Origin: an uncultured Ruminococcus sp.
Lineage (GTDB): Bacteria > Bacillota > Clostridia > Oscillospirales > Ruminococcaceae
Direction: 5' to 3'
Assembly (NCBI GenBank): GCA_900543105.1
Contig: UQQA01000082.1
Span: 1 to 11,029, forward strand
Length of the DNA stretch: 11,029 bases
The position numbers and the translations under genes are program-made. The notes under the pieces are model-generated. The model had not been told where the DNA came from and did not search any database. It saw only the letters and a program-made list of their open reading frames with translations. The number at the start of each line of letters is the position of its first letter. Position 1 is the first letter of the stretch. Positions 1 through 6,256 of the stretch are shown here, one piece after another.

Positions 1-36
1 GGATGACGGGCTGTTATCCTTCTGTTCGGATAAATC

Positions 37-687
37 TTGCGGCTGATAAAAAATCCCGACGGTTTGTTCACCGCCGTTTTATCCCGACGTGCCGTTCAGG
101 AAGAATGTATGGAAAACTTTATTTCCCAGCTTCATACGGGAGATATCATTCCCGCAAAGGTCACGCATCTTGAACAGTTTGGCGCATTTGTTGACATCGG
201 CTGCGGAATACCGTCACTTATCCCGATAGATTCTATTTCAATATCGAGAATTTCACACCCGTCCGACCGCTTCGTTCCTTATCAGAATATACGGGTAATA
301 ATCAAGGGTCAGAGCGGCGGAAAAATTTTGCTTTCGCACAAAGAGCTGCTCGGAACATGGGAAGAAAACGCCGCACGTTTCAGCTGCGGCGAAACGGTTT
401 CGGGAACCGTGCGCTCCGTCGAGGACTACGGCATTTTCGTGGAGCTTGCGCCAAACCTTGCAGGACTTGCCGAGCCTAAGGAAAACGTTCGGGCAGGCGA
501 CAATGCAAGCGTTTACATAAAGGCGATAATTCCCGAAAAGATGAAAGTCAAACTCATTATCGTTGATGTTTTCAGGGAACAGCACAAAGACCCGTCGTTC
601 CGATATTTTTACAATGAAGACCACATTTCGCACTGGGTCTATTCTTCACCTGATTCGGGAAAGCTTATCGAAAGCTATTTTGGCTGA
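37..687 (+). CDS. S1 RNA-binding domain protein, 5' end incomplete or frameshifted
   Basis: Probable RNA-binding protein with two S1 (OB-fold) domains, of the family often annotated as ribosomal protein S1-like in Ruminococcaceae. Counting from the TTG at 37, the first S1 domain covers roughly residues 35-105 (GDIIPAKVTHL, FGAFVDIGCG, ending LSHKELLGTW). The second covers about 118-178 (GETVSGTVRSV, YGIFVELAPN, GLAEPKE). As I recall the family, members are about 270-280 residues and carry an N-terminal part ending in a stretch like the VLSRRAVQEECM seen here before the ATG at 109. That ATG has a possible ribosome site (AGGAAG, 98-103) but lies inside conserved sequence, so it is probably not the native start. 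In this frame there are stops at 4-6 and 31-33, so the upstream part is missing, frameshifted, or mis-assembled at the window edge. The 3' end overlaps convergent rarA. Family call fairly sure; start unsure. Confidence 0.78.
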   Translation: MRLIKNPDGLFTAVLSRRAVQEECMENFISQLHTGDIIPAKVTHLEQFGAFVDIGCGIPSLIPIDSISISRISHPSDRFVPYQNIRVIIKGQSGGKILLSHKELLGTWEENAARFSCGETVSGTVRSVEDYGIFVELAPNLAGLAEPKENVRAGDNASVYIKAIIPEKMKVKLIIVDVFREQHKDPSFRYFYNEDHISHWVYSSPDSGKLIESYFG

Positions 688-1961
688 CGCTTTTCCTCAT
701 CGGCGAGTATCTTATTTCTGTAAGCAAGGGCAGCCTGCTCGTTTTTGTTCTCCCCGAAATGGTAGTAGACCTTGTTTTTCAGAGGGTCGGGCAGATACTG
801 CTGCTTGACATAATGGTTCGGGTAGTCGTGCGGATAGAGGTAATGCTGACCTTTTACCGCCGCGCCCTCGCCGTCGAAATGCTTATTCTGGAGATGTCTT
901 GGGAAGTCACCTATTTCTCCGTTTCTTACATCGGAAAGTGCTGCGTCCATTGCAAGGTAAGCACTGTTTGATTTTGGCGCAGTCGCAAGCAGGATAACAG
1001 CCTCGGCGAGTGGTATCCGTGCTTCGGGCAGACCGAGCTGCATTGCGCTGTCAATGCAGGATTTCACGATAGTTATTGCCTGTGGATAGGCAAGTCCGAC
1101 ATCTTCACAGGCTATTACGAGAAGTCTGCGTGAAAGGGAGATTATGTCCCCCGTTTCAATAAGCCGTGCGGCATAATGAACAGCCGCATTCTCGTCCGAC
1201 CCCCGAATTGATTTTTGCAAGGCGGAAAGAATATCGTAATGCTGATCTCCGTCACGGTCATATTTCATATTGCTGCGCTGCGTAAGCTCTGCAGCAATTT
1301 CTTTTGTTATGCGAATTTCCGTGCCGTTATTTTCGCCCGAAAGGACGCAAAGCTCTGCGGTGTTTACTGACTTTCTCACATCGCCGCCGCAGCCTCTTGC
1401 GATATATTCGGCTGCGCCTTTTTCGACTTTTACGGGCAGACCGAGCTGCTCTGCGGCAAGGCGAAACGCACGGTTCACCGCAGGTACAAGTTCTTCCGCA
1501 GAAACGGGTTTGAACTCAAATACGGTCGAGCGGCTTATGATAGCATTATATACATAAAAGTACGGGTTTTCGGTAGTTGAAGCGATAAGGGTTATCTGTC
1601 CGTTTTCTATATATTCGAGAAGCGACTGCTGCTGTTTTTTGTTAAGATACTGAATTTCGTCGAGGTACAGAAGTACGCCGTTAATGCCGTCAAGTGTGTT
1701 CGTATCTTCAATGACTTCCTTTATATCGGCAATTGAAGCGTTCGTTCCGTTAAGCTTATGTAGCTTCATTCCTGCATTTTCGGCAATGATACGGGCAACG
1801 GTGGTTTTACCGACACCTGCGCTGCCGTAAAAGATCATATTCGGGATAACGCCGTTCTCGATAATTCTTCGCAGCGGTTTTCCCTCACCCAGAATATGCT
1901 TCTGACCGACAACATCATCAAGGGTTTTCGGACGTATTCTGTCGGCAAGCGGTATATTCAT
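675..1961 (-). CDS. rarA: RarA/MgsA replication-associated recombination AAA+ ATPase
   Basis: Clamp-loader-like AAA+ ATPase of the RarA/MgsA (WRNIP1/Mgs1) family, which acts on DNA at stalled replication forks in the cytoplasm. The 428-residue product opens with the family's LADRIRPKTLDDVVGQ. It has Walker A GSAGVGKTT (about 46-54), Walker B LLYLDE (about 97-102), sensor 1 in ASTTENP (about 127-133), a likely arginine finger in IISRS, and GDVRKSVN as sensor 2. The C-terminal half carries the family tetramerisation region (AVILLATAPKSNSAY, then YLYPHDYPNHYVKQQYLPD). Length fits the family. The reading frame extends to an ATG at 1985, but those eight codons contain a GGGGAGG (1970-1976) placed 8 nt before the ATG at 1961, so 1961 is the start. 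The Walker B region reads DEIQYLN where better-known homologues have DEIHRFN. Its stop overlaps the S1 gene tail to tail by 13 bp. Confidence 0.93.
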   Translation of the reverse strand: MNIPLADRIRPKTLDDVVGQKHILGEGKPLRRIIENGVIPNMIFYGSAGVGKTTVARIIAENAGMKLHKLNGTNASIADIKEVIEDTNTLDGINGVLLYLDEIQYLNKKQQQSLLEYIENGQITLIASTTENPYFYVYNAIISRSTVFEFKPVSAEELVPAVNRAFRLAAEQLGLPVKVEKGAAEYIARGCGGDVRKSVNTAELCVLSGENNGTEIRITKEIAAELTQRSNMKYDRDGDQHYDILSALQKSIRGSDENAAVHYAARLIETGDIISLSRRLLVIACEDVGLAYPQAITIVKSCIDSAMQLGLPEARIPLAEAVILLATAPKSNSAYLAMDAALSDVRNGEIGDFPRHLQNKHFDGEGAAVKGQHYLYPHDYPNHYVKQQYLPDPLKNKVYYHFGENKNEQAALAYRNKILADEEKRQPK

Positions 1962-1969
1962 TGTACGTT

Positions 1970-1976
1970 CCTCCCC
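1970..1976 (-). promoter_or_regulatory. Ribosome binding site deciding the rarA start
   Basis: GGGGAGG on the minus strand, 8 nt before the ATG at 1961. It lies inside the apparent N-terminal extension that begins at 1985, which shows the upstream ATG is not used. Confidence 0.85.
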
Positions 1977-1990
1977 TTTCGACATTTTTA

Positions 1991-2020
1991 TCGGGGAACG
2001 GAAAATTCACCGTTCCCCGA
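1991..2020 (-). promoter_or_regulatory. Perfect 11-bp hairpin in the rarA leader
   Basis: TCGGGGAACGG (1991-2001) and its exact complement (2010-2020) enclose an 8-nt loop. In the direction of rarA transcription the stem is followed by TAAAAATG rather than a U-run, so it is a poor intrinsic terminator on that strand. The plus-strand side is followed by CTTTATTAT, only moderately T-rich. It ends 14 nt before the rarA ribosome site, so it may be a 5' stabilising or attenuating structure, or the remnant of a terminator. Confidence 0.6.
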
Positions 2021-2024
2021 CTTT

Positions 2025-2030
2025 ATTATA
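2025..2030 (-). promoter_or_regulatory. Possible -10 element for rarA
   Basis: A perfect TATAAT on the minus strand, straddling the outer end of the inverted repeat at 2028. No good -35 lies at 16-18 bp; TTGTCT (2051-2056) is 20 bp away. If active, transcription would start near 2018, at the beginning of the leader hairpin. The promoter assignment is tentative. Confidence 0.4.
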
Positions 2031-2187
2031 CTAAATCCAAATCAACGTTTAGACAAGGACGGTAGATAGAATTGCGCCAATCAAGGAAAGTGACCGCAGG
2101 CAGGCTTGCGCCTGGCAAGGGCACTTGACGACGAGTGGCACAATTATAGCTGCCGTATCTGTCTATAGGTTGGTTGGGATTTAGTAT
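2028..2187. repeat. 160-bp fold-back element (MITE-like) between glyA and rarA
   Basis: The ends are ATACTAAATCC (2028-2038) and GGATTTAGTAT (2177-2187). Pairing continues inward with no gap: base i pairs with base 4215-i from 2028/2187 to 2079/2136. I count 44 of 52 positions paired, including a few G-T. Clear blocks are TAGACA/TGTCTA (2050-2055, 2160-2165), ACGGTAG/CTGCCGT (2059-2065, 2150-2156), AATTG/CAATT (2070-2074, 2141-2145) and GCCA/TGGC (2076-2079, 2136-2139). The 56-nt apex holds a small hairpin, CAGGC-TTGC-GCCTG (2101-2114). TA lies at 2029-2030 and 2185-2186, and ATTA at 2025-2028 and 2186-2189; either could be a target duplication. There is no transposase and no convincing coding sequence. 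A structured non-coding RNA is the alternative. Confidence 0.7.
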
Positions 2188-2191
2188 TACG

Positions 2192-3445
2192 TCACATATA
2201 AAGAGGGTGCTTTGCGCAGATCTCATTAACGCCTGCTCTTACAGCGTCAGCCTTGCCCTCGAAATCGGTAGCTGTGAGATACATAAATTCTGCGATCTTA
2301 TCCATATCGGAAGTATCAAGTCCCCTTGTTGTAACGGCAGGAGTACCAACTCTGATACCGCTTGTAACGAACGGCTTTTCGGGATCATTCGGGATAGCGT
2401 TCTTGTTTACTGTGATATAAACTTCGTCAAGACGATGCTCGAACTCCTTGCCTGTAAGCTTGAAAGGACGGAGATCAACGAGCATAAGGTGGTTGTCAGT
2501 ACCGCCCGAAACAAGGTCAAAGCCTCTGTCGAGGAGTCCCTTTGCGAGCGCCTGAGCGTTTTCAACGATGTTCTTGCCGTATTCCTTGAATTCAGGCTTC
2601 AAAGCTTCGCCGAAGCAAACAGCCTTGCCTGCGATAACGTGCATAAGAGGGCCGCCCTGTGTTCCCGGGAAGATAGCGGAGTTGATCTTCTTGGCAAGAT
2701 ACTCGTTGTTTGTGAGGATAAGACCGCCTCTTGGTCCTCTCAATGTTTTATGTGTGGTTGTTGTTACGATATCAGCATAAGGTACAGGTGACTGATGCTG
2801 ACCTGCGGCAACAAGACCTGCGATATGAGCCATATCTACCATAAGATATGCGCCGACTGCTCTTGCGATGGAAGCAAGCTTTTCAAAATCGATCTTTCTC
2901 GGATATGCGGAAGCACCTGCAACGATAAGCTTAGGCTTGCACTTGTTTGCAGTTTTGTAAAGCTCCTCATAGTCGATGTAACCCTCGTCATTTACGCCGT
3001 AGGAAGTGAAGTTAAAGTACTTGCCCGAGATGTTTACGGGTGAGCCGTGTGTAAGGTGGCCGCCGTGAGCGAGGGACATACCCATAACAGTATCACCCGG
3101 CTGGAGAAGAGCAACATAAACAGCTGTGTTAGCCTGAGCACCCGAGTGAGGCTGAACGTTTGCGAACTTAGCACCGAAAAGCTCCTTTGCTCTTTCGATT
3201 GCGATATTTTCAACGATATCAACATCTTCGCAGCCGCCGTAGTATCTCTTTCCGGGATAACCCTCTGCGTATTTATTTGTGAGAACGCTGCCCATTGCTG
3301 CCATTACAGCTGGGCTTACGATATTTTCGCTTGCGATAAGCTCAAGGTTTCTGCGCTGTCTTGCAAGTTCAAGCTCCATAGCGCTGCCGACTTCGGGATC
3401 GGCATTCTTCACGAAACCGATAGTATCCATTATATTTTCGTACAT
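2192..3445 (-). CDS. glyA: Serine hydroxymethyltransferase
   Basis: PLP-dependent cytosolic enzyme that interconverts serine plus tetrahydrofolate and glycine plus 5,10-methylene-tetrahydrofolate, the main entry to the one-carbon pool. The 417-residue product matches the family along its whole length: LELIASENIVS near the start, NKYAEGYPGKRYYGG, HGGHLTHGSPVN, VDMAHIAGLVA (Asp about 204, His about 207, at the cofactor ring), and TTTTHKTLRGPRGG, in which Lys about 233 forms the Schiff base. The end is the usual KHPLY plus one Met. A TTG at 3451 is in frame, but AAAGGGTG (3454-3461) sits 8 nt before the ATG at 3445, so that ATG is preferred. A promoter lies directly upstream (3484-3512), so it is likely transcribed on its own. 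The stop codon is 4 bp from the inverted-repeat element, and no ordinary terminator follows. Confidence 0.96.
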   Translation of the reverse strand: MYENIMDTIGFVKNADPEVGSAMELELARQRRNLELIASENIVSPAVMAAMGSVLTNKYAEGYPGKRYYGGCEDVDIVENIAIERAKELFGAKFANVQPHSGAQANTAVYVALLQPGDTVMGMSLAHGGHLTHGSPVNISGKYFNFTSYGVNDEGYIDYEELYKTANKCKPKLIVAGASAYPRKIDFEKLASIARAVGAYLMVDMAHIAGLVAAGQHQSPVPYADIVTTTTHKTLRGPRGGLILTNNEYLAKKINSAIFPGTQGGPLMHVIAGKAVCFGEALKPEFKEYGKNIVENAQALAKGLLDRGFDLVSGGTDNHLMLVDLRPFKLTGKEFEHRLDEVYITVNKNAIPNDPEKPFVTSGIRVGTPAVTTRGLDTSDMDKIAEFMYLTATDFEGKADAVRAGVNEICAKHPLYM

Positions 3446-3483
3446 AACCAAAACACCCTTTCAAGATATAAATATGTAAAGAT

Positions 3484-3512
3484 ATTATACTACATTTCAA
3501 CTCTTTTGGCAA
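3484..3512 (-). promoter_or_regulatory. glyA promoter
   Basis: On the minus strand, TTGCCA (3507-3512), a 17-bp spacer, then a perfect TATAAT (3484-3489). Transcription would begin near 3477, giving a leader of about 32 nt before the glyA ATG. Confidence 0.8.
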
Positions 3513-3600
3513 GTCTTTTCATAGAATTGAGAATAAATATCCGAAATTTGTTGCAAATGTTCTTATTTCTATAAAAAACTGTGCAAAATGATAAACAGAT

Positions 3601-3637
3601 AAACAAAAAGCGCGGCGGATATTTCACCGACGCGCTT
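3601..3637 (-). terminator. Intrinsic terminator downstream of glnA
   Basis: Read on the minus strand, AAGCGCG and CGG pair with CCG and CGCGCTT, with one mismatch (3608-3618 with 3627-3637, 8-nt loop). TTTGTTT follows at 3601-3607. The plus-strand side is also T-rich (TTGTTTT), so it may work in both directions. It lies about 170 nt after the glnA stop and before the glyA promoter. Confidence 0.85.
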
Positions 3638-3664
3638 GTTTTCCACTGAAATTTTAAGGGAGAT

Positions 3665-3695
3665 GGCGGATAGGTTCAGGGACAGCCTATCCGCC
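3665..3695 (-). repeat. Perfect 10-bp hairpin in the glnA 3' region
   Basis: GGCGGATAGG (3665-3674) and CCTATCCGCC (3686-3695) pair exactly around an 11-nt loop. Neither strand has a following U-run, so it is not a classic terminator. It stands 112 nt after the glnA stop and 27 nt before the real terminator. In the roughly 110 nt between it and glnA I see only weak pairing, such as CGGC/GCCG, and no gene. Confidence 0.6.
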
Positions 3696-3806
3696 GCTGT
3701 AAAGTGAGTGATACCGACCGGCGAATGGCATATCGCAAGCCGATATTTATGTATGGATACACGGTTCAGGCGCATATCCCACATCTCGGGGATGAGAAAT
3801 TGTCAA

Positions 3807-5915
3807 TTATTCTGTGAAGAGAAGCTGTGTATATGTTGGGAAAGGCCAGATCTCGGACGGAGTAATGGTTTCGAGTTCATCAACAACAGCTCTGAGGGAC
3901 TGCATTGCGCTGAATACTTCTTCTCTGAAGAATCTTGCATTTTCGAGAGTATCGGTCTTTTCCTTGCTGTCGATAAGCTTTGCATCAAGTGTGTCAACAC
4001 CTGCGATAACTTCGTTTGTGAGCGAAGAGACCTTATCTGCAAGTCTCTTTTCAGCATCGTAGTTTACGCCGATCTCTTTCTTGGAAACCATAGCATCAGC
4101 AAGCTGCTTGGAGAACTTGAATGCAGCAGGAATGATCTGCTTCTTAGCCATATCGAGCATTGTGAGAGCTTCGATATTGATGATCTTGGAGTAATTGTCG
4201 AGGAGGATCTCACGTCTGGATTCAACCTCTGTCTTGGAAAGAACCTTGAACTCTTCAAAAAGCTTGATGTTCTTTTCATCATCGTAATGCTCAACAGCAT
4301 CAACGGTAGAAACATAGTTAGGAAGTCCTCTTCTCTTAGCTTCTTCAACCCATGCATCGTCATAGCCGTTGCCGTTGAAGATAACTCTCTTATGTTCTTT
4401 GATAGTTTTAACAAGGAGCTTGTTGAGGTCGCTTGCGAAGTCTGTGGACTTTTCGAGTTCATCAGCAAATTCCTTGAACTCCTTAGCAACGATAGTATTG
4501 AGGATATAGTTTGTGCAGGAAATAGTATCAGCAGAACCGAGTGAACGGAACTCGAACTTGTTGCCTGTGAATGCAAAGGAAGAAGTTCTGTTTCTGTCTG
4601 TTGTATCCTTAGGGAAGTTAGGAAGTGCATCAACGCCGATAACGAATTCCTTGTTCTGATTTTCCTTGATCATCTTGCCTGATTCAAGAGCGTCAACGAT
4701 CTGCTGGAGTTCGTCGCCGAGGAACATGGAGATGATAGCCGGAGGTGCTTCATTAGCGCCAAGACGGTGATCGTTGCCTGCGGAAGCAACGGAAATTCTG
4801 AGGAGGTCTGCATATTCATCAACAGCCTTGATAACTGCGCAGAGAACTGTAAGGAACTGGAAGTTCTCCTTAGGATTTGCGCCCGGTTCAAGGAGGTTCT
4901 GTCCGTCATTTGTGGACATCGACCAGTTGTTGTGCTTACCTGAGCCGTTTACACCTGCATAAGGCTTTTCGTGGAGGAGGCAAACAAAACCGTGACGGAG
5001 AGCAACCTTCTTCATGATCTCCATTGTAAGAGCGTTCTGATCCGCAGCAACGTTTGAAGTTGTGAAGATAGGAGCCATTTCATGCTGTGCGGGAGCAACT
5101 TCATTGTGCTTTGTCTTGGAGTAAATGCCAAGCTTCCAAAGCTCTTCATCAAGATCCTGCATATATTCCTGAACTCTTGTCTTGATGTTGCCGAAGTAGT
5201 GATCCTCAAGTTCCTGACCCTTAGGTGCCTTTGCGCCGAAGAGAGTTCTGCCTGTGAGGATAAGGTCTTCACGCTGATCGTAAAGCTTCTTGTCAACGAG
5301 GAAGTATTCCTGTTCGGGACCAACTGTTGTTGTAACTCTTGTAGCTGTTGTATTGCCGAAAAGTCTTACGATACGTAGAGCCTGTTCTGAAAGAACCTCC
5401 ATTGAACGGAGAAGCGGAGTTTTCTTATCGAGGATCTCGCCTGTATATGAGCAGAAAGCAGTCGGGATATAAAGCGAACCGTCCTTAACGAATGCAGGTG
5501 AAGTCGGATCCCAAGCTGTATAGCCTCTTGCTTCAAATGTTGCACGAAGTCCGCCGGAAGGGAAAGAAGATGCATCAGGTTCGCCCTTGATAAGCTCCTT
5601 GCCTGAGAATTCCATGATAACCTTGCCGTCAGCGGTAGGAGAAATGAAAGAATCGTGCTTTTCAGCGGTTACGCCTGTCATCGGGTGGAACCAATGTGTA
5701 TAATGTGTTGCGCCCTTTTCTATAGCCCATTCCTTCATTGCGGTAGCAACAACTTCCGCTACATCTGTATCAAGCGGTGTGCCGAGCTGCTTTGTTTTGA
5801 GCAAAGACTTATAAACATTTTTAGGAAGTCTTGCTTTCATTGTTTCTTCGTTAAACACGTTGCAGCCGAAATAATCGGGTACACTCTTAACGCCCTGATA
5901 AACTGATTCTGACAT
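3807..5915 (-). CDS. glnA: Type III glutamine synthetase (GSIII)
   Basis: ATP-dependent ligase that makes glutamine from glutamate and ammonia; cytoplasmic. The 702-residue product is far longer than GSI (about 450) and is typical of the type III class known from Bacteroides, Ruminococcus and cyanobacteria, where it is also called GlnN. Hallmarks are FPSGGLRATFEARGYTAWDP (about 118-137), EQEYFLVD (about 201-208), KHNEVAPAQHEMAPIF (about 269-284), HEKPYAGVNGSGKHNNWS (about 315-332), NDHRLGANEAPP (about 381-392), and NRTSSFAFTGNKFEFRS further on. The conserved Glu, His and Asn residues belong to the metal and substrate sites. The frame stays open to an ATG at 6092, but the first 59 codons cover a promoter and a terminator. 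The ATG at 5915 follows GGGAGG (5924-5929) by 8 nt and is the start. Its leader suggests control by transcription termination. Confidence 0.96.
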   Translation of the reverse strand: MSESVYQGVKSVPDYFGCNVFNEETMKARLPKNVYKSLLKTKQLGTPLDTDVAEVVATAMKEWAIEKGATHYTHWFHPMTGVTAEKHDSFISPTADGKVIMEFSGKELIKGEPDASSFPSGGLRATFEARGYTAWDPTSPAFVKDGSLYIPTAFCSYTGEILDKKTPLLRSMEVLSEQALRIVRLFGNTTATRVTTTVGPEQEYFLVDKKLYDQREDLILTGRTLFGAKAPKGQELEDHYFGNIKTRVQEYMQDLDEELWKLGIYSKTKHNEVAPAQHEMAPIFTTSNVAADQNALTMEIMKKVALRHGFVCLLHEKPYAGVNGSGKHNNWSMSTNDGQNLLEPGANPKENFQFLTVLCAVIKAVDEYADLLRISVASAGNDHRLGANEAPPAIISMFLGDELQQIVDALESGKMIKENQNKEFVIGVDALPNFPKDTTDRNRTSSFAFTGNKFEFRSLGSADTISCTNYILNTIVAKEFKEFADELEKSTDFASDLNKLLVKTIKEHKRVIFNGNGYDDAWVEEAKRRGLPNYVSTVDAVEHYDDEKNIKLFEEFKVLSKTEVESRREILLDNYSKIINIEALTMLDMAKKQIIPAAFKFSKQLADAMVSKKEIGVNYDAEKRLADKVSSLTNEVIAGVDTLDAKLIDSKEKTDTLENARFFREEVFSAMQSLRAVVDELETITPSEIWPFPTYTQLLFTE

Positions 5916-5923
5916 AATAATTT

Positions 5924-5929
5924 CCTCCC
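5924..5929 (-). promoter_or_regulatory. Ribosome binding site deciding the glnA start
   Basis: GGGAGG on the minus strand, 8 nt before the ATG at 5915. It fixes the start although the reading frame is open for another 59 codons upstream. Confidence 0.9.
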
Positions 5930-5947
5930 AATCATTATTAAGATAAC

Positions 5948-5991
5948 AAAAAGGCACTTCAACAGACAGTTTACCTATCTGCTGAAGCGCC
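5948..5991 (-). terminator. Leader terminator (attenuator) upstream of glnA
   Basis: On the minus strand, GGCGCTTCAGCAGATAG (5975-5991) pairs over 17 positions, three of them G-U, with CTGTCTGTTGAAGTGCC (5953-5969) around a 5-nt loop. TTTTT follows directly at 5948-5952. It lies about 25 nt after the predicted start of transcription and before the glnA ribosome site, so it would stop transcription unless prevented. Confidence 0.85.
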
Positions 5992-5999
5992 ATTGCTTC
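5984..5999 (-). promoter_or_regulatory. Competing hairpin with hexanucleotide loop (possible ANTAR-type antiterminator)
   Basis: GAAGC-AATGGC-GCTTC on the minus strand: a 5-bp stem with a 6-nt loop that has A at loop position 1 and G at position 4. Its right arm and part of its loop lie in the left arm of the leader terminator, so the two structures cannot form together. ANTAR-domain proteins are known to bind paired hairpins with A1/G4 hexaloops and block termination. Here I can find only one such hairpin; the 14 or so leader nucleotides before it do not form a second. Confidence 0.45.
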
Positions 6000-6020
6000 T
6001 TGTTTTTTGATTACAGTTAT

Positions 6021-6049
6021 ATAATACACTATAAAAACCGATTTGTCAA
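6021..6049 (-). promoter_or_regulatory. glnA promoter
   Basis: On the minus strand, a perfect TTGACA (6044-6049), a 17-bp spacer, and TATTAT (6021-6026). The start of transcription is predicted near 6014, giving a leader of about 100 nt to the glnA ATG that contains the terminator. Confidence 0.88.
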
Positions 6050-6066
6050 TACCTTTTTTGAAAAAA

Positions 6067-6116
6067 TGCAAAATATTTTTTATTTCTTGCAAAATGCATT
6101 ATTTTTTCAGCATTTT
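6067..6116. repeat. Direct TGCAAAAT repeats and inverted repeat upstream of the glnA promoter
   Basis: TGCAAAAT occurs at 6067-6074 and 6088-6095, 21 bp apart (two helical turns). AAAATGC (6091-6097) and GCATTTT (6110-6116) form an inverted pair. They begin 18 bp upstream of the -35. The stretch is AT-rich, so chance repeats are possible. Confidence 0.35.
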
Positions 6117-6119
6117 AAG

Positions 6120-6173
6120 CACTAATAATGTTAATTTTGAAATATTAGTGTAGAGATTATTCATATATTAGTG
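6120..6173. promoter_or_regulatory. Three TATTAGTG boxes upstream of glnA
   Basis: CACTAATA at 6120-6127 and TATTAGTG at 6143-6150 and 6166-6173 are exact copies of one octamer, the first inverted. Their centres are exactly 23 bp apart. They lie about 106-160 bp before the predicted glnA transcription start. They do not resemble the GlnR/TnrA box (TGTNA-N7-TNACA). The binding protein is unknown. Confidence 0.55.
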
Positions 6174-6202
6174 ATATATCTTATTATTTTTGTTTTACAT
6201 AA

Positions 6203-6236
6203 ATCGGCAGGCTTGCAACAAAGCAAACCTGCCGAT
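6203..6236 (-). terminator. Probable terminator of the gatCAB-aspS operon
   Basis: ATCGGCAGG and TTGC pair with GCAA and CCTGCCGAT, one mismatch between the blocks, around a 6-nt loop (6217-6222). It is 20 bp past the aspS stop. Read on the minus strand, the following sequence is TTATGT, so the U-run is weak. Confidence 0.62.
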
Positions 6237-6256
6237 AATTCTTATACATATTATGC

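Noticed and set aside
2026..2226. 66-codon open frame on the minus strand across the fold-back element
   Set aside because: It follows the palindrome and overlaps the glyA 3' end in another frame. It has no ribosome site and no recognisable protein, so it is a by-product of the repeat.
3561..3784. Minus-strand 71-codon frame between glnA and glyA
   Set aside because: It runs through the terminator and the 10-bp hairpin, has no ribosome site, and has no recognisable product.
3708..4544. 278-codon plus-strand frame antisense to glnA
   Set aside because: Cys- and Ser-rich shadow frame of a well-conserved gene, with no ribosome site or known family.
5916..6092. N-terminal extension of GlnA to the ATG at 6092
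   Set aside because: The extension contains the TTGACA/TATTAT promoter and the leader terminator, and GSIII proteins begin near the MSESVYQG start, which has a strong ribosome site.
6060..6200. GlnR/TnrA nitrogen box upstream of glnA
   Set aside because: TGTTA at 6129 and several TTACA-like words occur, but no TGTNA-N7-TNACA match with correct spacing was found.
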